Shown piece by piece: positions 9,471 through 17,419 of a stretch of DNA of 64,000 nucleotides. The notes beneath the pieces are model-generated. The model was not told the DNA's origin and ran no database searches. It saw only the letters and a program-made list of their open reading frames with translations. The stretch lies in the NCBI GenBank assembly GCA_024579835.1, contig CP102060.1, positions 3,199,558 to 3,263,557 of the forward strand, in the 5' to 3' direction. Positions within the stretch are counted from its first letter, which is position 1. The number at the start of each line of letters is the position of its first letter. A program made the translations under genes and the position numbers. Source of the DNA: Clostridiaceae bacterium HFYG-1003 (GTDB lineage: Bacteria; Bacillota; Clostridia; Clostridiales; Clostridiaceae).

Positions 9471-9811
9471 ACAGTCACCACTAAGTTTTCTCATGTTACG
9501 CCCCTGGGAAGTTTCGATAACCAGATAGGGCAGGCGCTCAATGTCCTGCCCGCTGATTATCAAGCAGCAGTCTATATCAAAATCGGCGCGATTGGTGGAC
9601 CAAACGGTATTGGGCGTATCCGAAAACCGATATCACTTGTGATGGTACCTGGGTTTGCGATGATGCCACCGGCGGTTCGGACCGAGAGGCCAGTGAGATC
9701 GCGGCCTGCCTGATCCCGGTGACCTACAGTCCTCCGGCAGCAGGTGGCGGGGCATTACCCACAGCCGAGCTGGCAACCGATTCTTTGGATTGGGTCATTG
9801 CCAGGAGGTAA
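9471..9811 (+). pseudogene. Decayed C-terminal domain remnant of a secreted protein
   Basis: Immediately after the stop of the surface protein, and in the same frame, coding-like sequence continues ('PLGSFDNQIGQALNVLPADY', then 'AAVYIKIG'). One frameshift near 9588 leads to 'DWWTKRYWAYPKTDITCDG', then 'TWVCDDATGGSD', 'EASEIAACLIPVTYSPP', with a stop at 9809-9811. The 'W(W)TK-x-YW ... DGTW-x-CD-x-TTGG' pattern recalls a C-terminal domain of bacterial secreted proteins that I know only loosely. There is no start codon or ribosome-binding site. It may be an ancestral tail displaced when the CWB2 anchor was acquired. Confidence 0.5.
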
Positions 9812-9870
9812 AAGTACCCTTTGCATGTTTTGTTAATGAACCCAACCTGCCGGCGCAAAATGGTGTTTAA

Positions 9871-9915
9871 AAAATGATCCAGGTGGTTCATGATGAATTG
9901 CCTGGATCATTTTAC
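9871..9915 (+). terminator. Rho-independent terminator (bidirectional)
   Basis: A perfect stem AAAATGATCCAGG / CCTGGATCATTTT encloses a 17-base loop. The A and T tails allow function on either strand. It closes the surface-protein region. Confidence 0.7.
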
Positions 9916-9985
9916 ATGGGGATAGATGGAAAAGCACCCCTACAATTGATGAGTCCATTGTCTCATGGTAGGGAGGTTACTATAA

Positions 9986-10552
9986 GATGTCTTCTATAAT
10001 GCGCTTTCTGTCTATCTGGAGTGTTATTGGATAACCTTCGGAGATTATGCTCTGAAAGCCAATGGCCTGCGGGCACGCTTCTACCTCACGGGCTTCTTTA
10101 TCAAGACGGAACCTGAACTGGTTCGCCGCATGCTGGCCGAAGGCCATGAAGTGGGAAACCACTCCGACATTCATCCGGACAGCGTCGACCTGATGGAGCA
10201 ATCACCTCAGCTCGTTTATGATGACATGGTCGGCTGGGAAGAGCTGTATTATGACGCAACAGGTTCTTATCCTTCCACCTGGTTTTACCGGGCTCCCTCC
10301 GGGATTTATTCCGAACGTACCCTTGCACTGGCTCAGTGGATGGGATATAAGTCTGAATTCTGGGAAGTAGCGATGGATGACTGGAATCCGCAAAAACAGA
10401 TGACACCGGAAGCCACAATGCAGGTACTAAGGCGCGATACCAAACCCGGTTCCATCGTTCTCCTGCATTGCGTCTCATCTACCAACATCAAAATTCTGCA
10501 GGATTACATCGACTGGATCCACGCTCAGGGCTGGAGCATCGCAACTCCCTGA
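9986..10552 (+). pseudogene. 5'-truncated PdaA-like polysaccharide deacetylase
   Basis: An open frame from 9986 encodes the C-terminal part of a NodB-fold deacetylase: 'ARFYLTGFF', 'EGHEVGNHSDIHPDSVDL' (zinc-binding H-x3-H), 'YRAPSGIYSERT', 'SIVLLHCVSS'. The TFD-x-G motif holding the catalytic base and first metal ligand is absent; the preceding residues are unrelated. The only plausible start, ATG 9987 behind GGGAGG, is in another frame and stops after 15 codons at 10032-10034. It resembles, but is clearly diverged from, the intact gene at 11260, so it is an older paralogue rather than the missing half of the fragment at 2-391. Confidence 0.75.
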
Positions 10553-10567
10553 CCCTATTAAAAAATA

Positions 10568-10603
10568 CTGAAGCAGAGATCGATCTCTGCTTCAGCTTTT
10601 TTT
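10568..10603 (+). terminator. Rho-independent terminator
   Basis: A perfect 13-bp stem CTGAAGCAGAGAT / ATCTCTGCTTCAG around a CG centre is followed by C and seven T. It lies 15 bases after the stop of the deacetylase remnant, so that gene was once a genuine transcription unit. Confidence 0.92.
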
Positions 10604-11259
10604 GTGGGAAGCCACTACGTTTGATTGATTGACGACGAGTCGAAACACTTCATTGAATGAAATAATATGGGGTCAAAGTTGTAGTAGTAAAATCTGAAAT
10701 ATTCATGAATTCATCATCTGTCACGGAGATCCTACCCCAGATTTGGGTGTTTGAAATGTCAGGAGTGTCTGTCTATGCGCATCGTCAGGTGTGATACAGG
10801 ATTGTAATTAATACTCTCTGAAAAGTACTAAAATGAAATCATCAGAGAGAAAGATTATAATTAAGCTAAGAAGAGACTCATTTTGTACTCTGACAATCAC
10901 ATCGTTGATAACACTCAATATGAACAGATAACAACATCCCGGCTCTTGACCGGTGATTCCAACAGTTTGGGACAAACAATAATTTTTTAGACAAACAGTG
11001 CCTGACAGGCTTACATTACAGAACCATATGATGGCGATTCTACAAGATGAATAAGACCAGGGATCATATCTGGAGCTCATTACGAGCATTCTGAACTTCT
11101 GTCTCTGCGCAGCGCCGACCGGAAAAGATTATACTTTATAACGACTGCATTTCACTCCTTTCTTGCACTCCGCAAAAATAATAGTCTTTCAATCGAAAGT
11201 CTGATTGGCAGGATACGGCGATTGCCGTCCGGAGATTGATCTTCGGGGAGGTAGAATTG
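10604..11259. other. Intergenic, no gene recognised
   Basis: Neither strand shows a frame with a ribosome-binding site and recognisable protein sequence. A weak TATACT-like element lies near 11131 upstream of the deacetylase gene, but no matching -35 was found. It may be further decayed sequence. Confidence 0.35.
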
Positions 11260-12603
11260 ATGAAACGCTTTAAAACAGCCAGCGCCTGCCTGCTGCTGGT
11301 CAGTCTGAGCCTGATGCCGGTGCAGGCCCTGGCGGGACAGGTCATGAAGACGACGATTGATTTAAGGCTGAGGGAAGCTCCCACCACAGCGTCTGAGACA
11401 CTGGACATTATCCCGAAGGGGACATCGCTTGATATTTTCAGCACCACCGGCAACTGGGCGAAAACCAGCTATAACAGCAATTCCGGATACGCGGGTCTAA
11501 AATACCTGGCACCTACGGCTCAGTCCAGAATGGGTGTTGTGAAAACCACTCTGAATTTAAGGTCCGCCCCGTCGTTGACAGCCACCATTTTAAGGACCAT
11601 TCCGAGCTATACACCGATCCCGCTTTATGAAAAAAGCGGAACGTGGGTGAAGACGGTCTGGTCCGGAACAATCGGATGGGTCAGCCTGAATTACACCAAG
11701 CCCATTGACGGCCTGCCCAGAATGAAAACCACTACGAATCTGCGTCTGAGAAGCGGTCCGTCTACCAGTTACCCGATTCTGAAGACGGTTCCTTCAGGGA
11801 CCTCTATCCCGTTGCTGACAACCAGCAATGGCTGGGTAAAAACCTGGATCTTCGGAATGACGGGCTGGATGAGTCAAAGGTATCTGACTTCCGTCAAGTT
11901 CCCAATCCTGCGGCCTGACGTGCCGCCAGACTGGATCATTTACTATTTCAATGCGAAGATGGAGTGGTCCCATACGTACCCTCAGGATTATCATTACGGC
12001 TACCCGGAACTGGATTCCCACTACCGTTACAGTGACGGGAAGGTTCATCTGACCTTTGATGCCGGATTTGAAAATGGATTAACGGCAGGCTTTCTTGATG
12101 TACTGAAAGCCAAAAATGTCAAAGCCAGGTTTTATCTGACCGGAACCTACCTGAGAGATCATCCAACCCTGGTGAAACGAATGCTCAACGAGGGGCATCA
12201 GGTGGGAAATCACTCCTGGAGCCACCCGGATACAGTGGATCTGATGGCTGATTCCATAGCATTGGTCTACAATGATCTGATGCGGTGGGAGAACCAATAT
12301 AAAGCAGCGATTGGACAGTCACCGGCCCGCTGGTACTATCGTCCGCCTTCCGGGATTTTTTCGGAACGGACACTGGGACTGGTTCACTGGATGGGTTATA
12401 CCACGGAACTCTACCAGGTTGCTCTGCGGGACTGGGATCCGGAGAATCAGCTTTCCCCGGAAGTTACGCTGGAGTCGCTGCTGAATCAGACGAAGCAGGG
12501 TTCCATTGTACTGCTTCATGTCGTTTCCAGTTCAGACCTGGAAGTCCTGGGGAAATACATCGATACGATCCGGGCCAAGGGATGGAGCTTTGCGCTTCCT
12601 TAG
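11260..12603 (+). CDS. Secreted SH3-repeat / PdaA-type polysaccharide deacetylase
   Basis: A 447-residue exported enzyme. ATG 11260 follows GGGGAGG and gives a signal peptide ending 'VQALA'. Three bacterial SH3 repeats (about 28-85, 91-150, 155-215) are followed by a NodB domain (about 265-445): 'HLTFDAGFENG' (motif 1, with Ala replacing the usual second Asp as in PdaA-like 'TFDNGYENG'), 'GNHSWSHPD' (zinc His pair), 'YRPPSGIFSE', and 'SIVLLHVVSS'. The domain follows Bacillus PdaA closely, a peptidoglycan N-acetylmuramic acid de-N-acetylase making muramic delta-lactam in spore cortex. SH3 repeats are not part of PdaA, so a vegetative wall role is equally possible. The SH3 DNA is nearly identical to 2-391. 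Confidence 0.9.
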   Translation: MKRFKTASACLLLVSLSLMPVQALAGQVMKTTIDLRLREAPTTASETLDIIPKGTSLDIFSTTGNWAKTSYNSNSGYAGLKYLAPTAQSRMGVVKTTLNLRSAPSLTATILRTIPSYTPIPLYEKSGTWVKTVWSGTIGWVSLNYTKPIDGLPRMKTTTNLRLRSGPSTSYPILKTVPSGTSIPLLTTSNGWVKTWIFGMTGWMSQRYLTSVKFPILRPDVPPDWIIYYFNAKMEWSHTYPQDYHYGYPELDSHYRYSDGKVHLTFDAGFENGLTAGFLDVLKAKNVKARFYLTGTYLRDHPTLVKRMLNEGHQVGNHSWSHPDTVDLMADSIALVYNDLMRWENQYKAAIGQSPARWYYRPPSGIFSERTLGLVHWMGYTTELYQVALRDWDPENQLSPEVTLESLLNQTKQGSIVLLHVVSSSDLEVLGKYIDTIRAKGWSFALP

Positions 12604-12893
12604 GAACTGGATATGACCAAATGATGAACACAGGGAATAAACCCGAAAATGATTTAGCACAATTGAATTGCATAAGGTGCATTGTGCCTGAGTTTGACAA
12701 GAAATAGCAATGTGATGCTTATAATTTCAAAACTGAAAAAACCGTTAAAAAACTATTTACGAAAAAAAGTTAAAAAAACAGTTGATTTAGTAGCTGGGAT
12801 ACGTTATGATGTACTTAATCCAAAAGAAAAGCCTCTGATGGATAACAGATCAATACTTAACGAATTCAGTTATTCCTTGATATTTATTGTCAA

Positions 12894-13734
12894 GGAAACG
12901 AGAATCCACCAGATCAAGATCCGATCGAAAGTTTCGGAAGCCAACCAAACTCGTTAGGAACAAATCAAAAACTAGTCAATGATCCCAATCCTTCAACATT
13001 AGTTCGGATCAAACCTTACCAATGAAAGGGCCAAATCAAGAACAAGTTCACGATCCAATCCAAAACAAGTGTAACTGGTAAACCAAAACAATCAATACTC
13101 GGAACCAAATCAGTAAACCAAGTCAAGGACCAAATCAAAAACCAAGTCAAGATCCAAGATCCAGCTAAAGTTAGGGATGAAAACCCAAACCCAAGTAAGA
13201 TCCAACATTAAGACCAAGTTAATGATCCGATCCAAAACTATCGTTTCAGATGATGATCCGGAAACATTCTCACAACCATCGAAAAGTATCTGAATCCAAA
13301 AGAAGCCGATCCAACGGATGATGTTGCACCAGTGATTGATTTCAATAATATCTTCTATGATATTCACGCAAATTAAATCCTGAGGTAGCAAATCAAGCAA
13401 TCGAGGTGGTAGCCGATGCAGGAAGAACTGAAGGCATCTCCACCAAAAACATCAGCATAAAAGATCAAAATTTGACTTGTATATCTGGATAAGAATATGA
13501 TCGCAAGATCATCTCTTATATAACCAGCAGTCATCGAATCCAATGATTCATGATCTTGTATAACTACAATATGCTGGTGTGGATGGAGTTCCTGAAGTTA
13601 CAACGAAAATGGAGCCAGCCGCAGATCCGAAAGGGATCAACGGTTCATGCTACAGTGCGATAGGCACAAGCATAGTATGTACAAATCCGGAAGGGATTAG
13701 AACATTACCTGTACAAACCTGGAAGAGGTTATAA
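12894..13734 (+). pseudogene. Decayed gene with Asn/Pro/Gln/Asp-rich linker
   Basis: Reading across frames gives protein-like stretches broken by stops: a linker rich in Asn, Asp, Gln and Pro from 12894 ('NENPPDQDPIESFGSQPN', 'NDPNPSTL', 'GPNQEQVHDPIQN'), then 'PKEADPTDDVAPVIDF' (13296-13376), 'PEVANQAIEVVADAGRTEG' in another frame from 13379, and 'GVDGVPEVTTKMEPAADPKG' onward, ending at TAA 13732-13734. The DNA of 12960-13240 is a visibly degenerate run of AACCAAGTCAAGATCC-like units. Best read as the fossil of a secreted, wall-spanning protein. No family is recognised. A strong terminator follows at 13793. Confidence 0.55.
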
Positions 13735-13792
13735 CAAATCAGGCATCCATTTGAGTTAAGGGAACAACTAAATATTGTTTTCTAAGGATAAA

Positions 13793-13826
13793 GGCAGCAG
13801 ATGACGATCTGCTGTCTTTTCTTTGG
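13793..13826 (+). terminator. Rho-independent terminator
   Basis: Stem GGCAGCAGAT / ATCTGCTGTC (one G-T pair) with a GACG loop is followed by TTTTCTTT. It probably belonged to the decayed gene upstream. Confidence 0.8.
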
Positions 13827-13854
13827 GAATGACTTTTAGCCTGTGGTTTGAGTT

Positions 13855-13883
13855 TTGCATTATTGGAGATGAAATCATATTAT
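13855..13883 (+). promoter_or_regulatory. Possible sigma-A promoter of permease operon
   Basis: TTGCAT (13855) and TATTAT (13878) are separated by 17 bp. The -10 lies about 90 bases before the permease start. The match is moderate and other AT-rich hexamers lie nearby. Confidence 0.45.
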
Positions 13884-13970
13884 ATTGTTTTCATCCAGTT
13901 AACAGAGCGTAAAAACCTTTTTGATATGATTAGAAAAAATATGAGATATCAACAAGGATGGGTATAGATT

Positions 13971-15221
13971 ATGCAGAATTCAACCAATAAACTGAAACGT
14001 GATCTGGATCTGACCGGCGCAGTAGCTGTGGGGCTGGGCGCTGTGATCGGAGCCGGCATATTTGTGGTAACCGGGCTGGCTGCCGGACTGGCCGGACCGG
14101 CTTTTTTACTGGGCATGCTGATCGCGGGGTTCGCGGCGACATGCAATGGCCTGTCCTCGGCAAAACTGGCCAGTGTTTATCCGGCATCCGGCGGAACCTA
14201 TGAGTATGGATATCAGGTTTTGAATCCGGCAACCGGTTTTGCAGCCGGCTGGACATTTCTGTTATCCAAGCTGTCGGCCGGAGGTGTTGTCGCTCTCGGA
14301 TTTGGCAGTTATCTGAGTCAGCTGATTCCCGGGGTGAATCCTCAGGCGGCCGCACTCACTGCCATAGCGATCCTGACGCTGGCCAATCTGGCAGGTATCA
14401 AGAAGGTGGGGCGAATGAACCAGATCATCGTCAGTGTGACGATTCTGGGTTTACTCTACTTTATCATCTCGGGATTGGGCGCTTTCAAGCCGGAAAACCT
14501 GATTCCCTTTGCACCAAGCGGCTGGCGCAGTGTCCTGCAGTCGGCCGGTCTTCTGTTCTTTGCCTTTACCGGCTATGCCCGGATTACAACACTGGGCGGT
14601 GAAGTGCAGGAACCCAAAAAAACCATACCAAGGGCCGTGATAATCACTTTGATTGCTTCCGTTATTCTGTACAGTCTGGTAGGTCTGGCTGCAGTCGGAT
14701 CCGTTGGCAGCGCGGCACTTGCGGGCTCTTCGGCCCCGCTGGAGGCCGCAGCCAGACAGCTGGGCACCCCCGGAATCACGACCATCATCGGACTGGCGGC
14801 CTGTACCGCTATGCTGGGAGTTCTGCTCTCCCAGATTCTGGGCATTTCCCGGATGATGTACGCCATGTCTGAGCGCAGTGACCTGCCCCGGTTCTTCAGC
14901 CGGGTCAGTCCCACCGGAGTGCCAGCCCTGAGCATCGGTATCACCGCGGCCATTATCGCGATCCTGGTTATGATCGGTTCCATTCCCGTGATCGCCCGGA
15001 CGGCCACTTTTGCAATCCTGCTGTACTATACCCTGGCGAACCTGGCAGCCCTGCGCATGAAGGAAGGCAAGGGACTGTTCCCCGACTGGATTTCCTGGGC
15101 CGGGTTGATTGCCTGTCTGGTTATGGCCCTGACCACGGACTGGACCGTGATTGCTTCCGGACTGGGAATTCTTCTGGCTGGATTTCTTCTCCGATTTGTA
15201 GTACAAAAGGCCGGAAAATAG
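13971..15221 (+). CDS. APC-superfamily amino-acid permease
   Basis: A 416-residue integral membrane transporter with about twelve hydrophobic segments. The N-terminal 'GLGAVIGAGIFVVTG' is the hallmark first half-helix of APC transporters, whose glycine-rich unwound part binds the amino-acid backbone; 'SVYPASGGTYEYGYQ' follows in the helix 2-3 region. It lacks the extra C-terminal helices of the cationic amino-acid transporters. Substrate is not determinable. The ribosome-binding site is weak (AAGGATGGG). A PncA-type amidase gene follows after 39 bases on the same strand, so both may be co-transcribed. Confidence 0.88.
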   Translation: MQNSTNKLKRDLDLTGAVAVGLGAVIGAGIFVVTGLAAGLAGPAFLLGMLIAGFAATCNGLSSAKLASVYPASGGTYEYGYQVLNPATGFAAGWTFLLSKLSAGGVVALGFGSYLSQLIPGVNPQAAALTAIAILTLANLAGIKKVGRMNQIIVSVTILGLLYFIISGLGAFKPENLIPFAPSGWRSVLQSAGLLFFAFTGYARITTLGGEVQEPKKTIPRAVIITLIASVILYSLVGLAAVGSVGSAALAGSSAPLEAAARQLGTPGITTIIGLAACTAMLGVLLSQILGISRMMYAMSERSDLPRFFSRVSPTGVPALSIGITAAIIAILVMIGSIPVIARTATFAILLYYTLANLAALRMKEGKGLFPDWISWAGLIACLVMALTTDWTVIASGLGILLAGFLLRFVVQKAGK

Positions 15222-15260
15222 GATATCATGGAATGACAGAACTTGAATGGAGGTCAGCAC

Positions 15261-15812
15261 ATGAAGAAAGCACTGATCGTTGTCGACTATTCCTATGATT
15301 TTATCGCCACGGACGGAAAACTGACCTGCGGGGAGCCCGGACAGGCGATTGAGTCAGCTCTTGTCGAGCGGATTCGTCAGTTTGTGGAACAGGGAGACCT
15401 GGTCATCTTCACCATGGATGTTCATGAAGCCGATGACCCCTGCCATCCGGAGAGCCGGTTGTTTCCGCCCCACAATATTCGGGGAACGAAAGGCCGGGAG
15501 CTGTATGGACGGGTAAAGGATGTATATGAGCAATACCAGGGAAAGCCAAGCGTGCACTGGTTTGACAAAGTACGGTATTCCTCTTTCTACGGAACGCCGC
15601 TGGATGCCCTTTTGCGAAGTCATGGCGTCGATACCGTCGTCATCACCGGCGTCTGCACGGACATTTGTGTCCTGCACACAGCATTTGATGCCTATAACCT
15701 TAGTTACCGCATCGAGATCCCGCTTTCCTGTGTGGCCTCATTCAATCCGGCCGGACATCAGGCTGCCCTGGATCATTTTAAGAATTCACTGGGCGCAGAT
15801 CTTACTGAATAA
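15261..15812 (+). CDS. pncA: Nicotinamidase (isochorismatase-like hydrolase)
   Basis: A 183-residue cysteine hydrolase; ATG follows GGAGG at 15248. The family triad is visible: Asp in 'VDYSYDF', Lys in 'HWFDKVRYSSF', and nucleophilic Cys in 'TGVCTDICVLHTA'. The metal-site region 'DVHEADDPCHPESRLFPPH' and the block 'GKLTCGEPG' closely follow Bacillus YueJ/PncA, so conversion of nicotinamide to nicotinate for NAD salvage is the likely reaction. An APC permease precedes it; the substrate link, if any, is unknown. A different amide in the same family cannot be excluded. Confidence 0.88.
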   Translation: MKKALIVVDYSYDFIATDGKLTCGEPGQAIESALVERIRQFVEQGDLVIFTMDVHEADDPCHPESRLFPPHNIRGTKGRELYGRVKDVYEQYQGKPSVHWFDKVRYSSFYGTPLDALLRSHGVDTVVITGVCTDICVLHTAFDAYNLSYRIEIPLSCVASFNPAGHQAALDHFKNSLGADLTE

Positions 15813-15854
15813 AAATTATCTGAACAGGAATCAATCACCAGGAGGCGGTAAACG

Positions 15855-17072
15855 ATGGATCAAAAGAATAACAGTCAGTCCAGACAGACCGTCTTGCTGC
15901 TGGCCATCCTGCTGGTGATATCTGCGGTGCTGGGATATGGAACAAGAACCAGGCTGCCCGGATGGTTTGGCCAGGGCACCCCGCCGGTCACTATGACTCC
16001 GAAACCAGCCACACCAGCCATGGACTGGACGAAACTGGAGGATATCAAAAGCCACGTGATAAATATGTACAATGGCCCCATTGTTGAGAACACCCTGCTG
16101 GAAGGAGCCTTGAAAGGCATGGTCAATTCCCTTCAGGGCGGCGGCCAGTACTTCAATGCCCGGGAATTCGCGGAAATCCAGGCCAGGCCTTCCCTGATCC
16201 GGGGAACCGGGATCCACCTCGGGGTGGAGGACGGACGGCTGATTGTCCTCCGAGTGGATGAAGACAGTCAGGCGGAGAAGGCGGGAATTTATCCCGGTGA
16301 TATTCTCCTCAAGATCAATGAGCGGGTTTATACCGGGAATGAAATTGAGGCTGCTCGCAATTTAATGCTTCATAATGATCGTCGAACGGTTTCCCTGCAG
16401 CTGCTCCGGGAGGATCATCAGTACAACGTCCTGGTCGGACTTCGACTTCTGACTCCCCAGAAAGTACGATCCCTGGTAAAGGATGGCATCGGGATCCTGC
16501 GAATTCCTGAATTCAATGAACGAGTGGAACAGGAGCTGGATAAACGGTTTGAGGAGATGACCCGGGCAGGTGCTCAGGCGTTTGTTCTGGATCTGCGCGA
16601 CCTGCCGGCGGGCAAGATTACGGAGGCTGTGCGGCTGGCCGGAAAGTTTATTCCGCAGGGACAGGCCATTGTGACAATCAGGGATACCAGAGGCAACACA
16701 CGCCAGTTTACCTCGGACAGCGGGCTCCTGGCCGGAAAACCGGTGGTCGTCCTGATCAACAGCCGAAGCGAAGGTACTGCCGAATTTGTGGCGGGAGCTC
16801 TGCAAAAACAGGCGAATGCTCTCCTCGTCGGAGAAGCCACTCCCGGCGAAGGTCGAGTTTACTCATACATCAACCTGCCTCAAGGCGAGGGCATCAAACT
16901 GGTCACCGGCTACTACATCCTGCCCGATGGACAGGAGATTCAGGATCGCGGGATACGCCCCGATCTGAATATTCCAGGCAGTCCGCTTCATACCAACAAC
17001 CTGATTCAGCCGTTGGATCTGCAGATGGCGCGGGCACTGGAAGAGGCCGGAAACCGAATGAGCACTCCGTAA
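15855..17072 (+). CDS. S41 (CtpA-type) protease homologue lacking catalytic residues
   Basis: A 405-residue membrane-anchored protein: one N-terminal membrane segment (about 12-27), a PDZ domain (about 115-200) and an S41 peptidase fold (about 205-365). ATG follows AGGAGGCGG. Aligned without gaps to CtpA/Tsp ('SASASE' ... 'FGKGTVQ', Ser and Lys 25 residues apart), the nucleophile position is Gly307 ('SEGTAE'), the lysine is Glu332 ('PGEGRVY') and the supporting Gln is Tyr336. 'DLR-NPGG' is also degraded to 'DLRDLPAG'. The frame is intact and fold-defining residues are kept, so this is probably a non-proteolytic PDZ scaffold or peptide-binding protein rather than a decaying gene. It follows pncA by 42 bases. 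Confidence 0.88.
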   Translation: MDQKNNSQSRQTVLLLAILLVISAVLGYGTRTRLPGWFGQGTPPVTMTPKPATPAMDWTKLEDIKSHVINMYNGPIVENTLLEGALKGMVNSLQGGGQYFNAREFAEIQARPSLIRGTGIHLGVEDGRLIVLRVDEDSQAEKAGIYPGDILLKINERVYTGNEIEAARNLMLHNDRRTVSLQLLREDHQYNVLVGLRLLTPQKVRSLVKDGIGILRIPEFNERVEQELDKRFEEMTRAGAQAFVLDLRDLPAGKITEAVRLAGKFIPQGQAIVTIRDTRGNTRQFTSDSGLLAGKPVVVLINSRSEGTAEFVAGALQKQANALLVGEATPGEGRVYSYINLPQGEGIKLVTGYYILPDGQEIQDRGIRPDLNIPGSPLHTNNLIQPLDLQMARALEEAGNRMSTP

Positions 17073-17100
17073 TGAATCATGTCCGGAACATAAGTACAAG

Positions 17101-17168
17101 CCAGTTAGAGGGACAAACCAGTTGAGGGACCAAACAGTTCAAGGGACCAAACAGTTCAAGGGACCAAA
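17101..17168. repeat. Four tandem 17-bp repeats
   Basis: Four head-to-tail units of CAGTTCAAGGGACCAAA (17101, 17118, 17135, 17152). The last two are identical, the first two differ at a few bases. There are no spacers, so this is not CRISPR. It is located just after a stop codon. Confidence 0.9.
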
Positions 17169-17249
17169 CAGCTAGAAGAGGCTGCGGTCAGAGAAAACAT
17201 ACCCGACAGTAGAATTATTACGAATATGACGAACTGAATAGAAAAACAG

Positions 17250-17296
17250 CACCCCTGGCATAGGAGGAAATCCCATGCCAGGGGTGAACGTTTTTA
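17250..17296. terminator. Bidirectional rho-independent terminator
   Basis: A perfect 12-bp stem CACCCCTGGCAT / ATGCCAGGGGTG has GAAAAACAG on one side and AACGTTTTT on the other, so it can end transcription from both convergent genes. Confidence 0.88.
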
Positions 17297-17419
17297 AGGG
17301 AGCTGATGTCAGTGATTGCCCTACAGGCAAATGGTTCCGATATCCAGTCGAAGGGTGAGCCAAACCTAAGCATTGGCAAATGACCGGGATTCACGTCCCC
17401 GGAGTTTCCCCTGAGCGGA

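Larger units (their letters stand above)
17073..17419. other. Convergent intergenic region with repeats and shared terminator
   Basis: This stretch separates the S41 homologue (plus strand) from the XRE regulator (minus strand). It holds four 17-bp tandem repeats and a strong hairpin usable from both sides; nothing else is recognised. Confidence 0.7.

Noticed and set aside
10808-11089. 93-codon minus-strand frame between the deacetylase loci
   Set aside because: No start signal, no family and no coding-like composition.
12682-12957. 91-codon plus-strand open frame after the deacetylase gene
   Set aside because: No ribosome-binding site and no family; its 3' part overlaps, in another frame, the more protein-like Asn/Pro/Asp-rich remnant.
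14451-15260. 269-codon antisense frame over the permease
   Set aside because: Gln/Gly-rich antisense translation of membrane helices; no start site and no homology.
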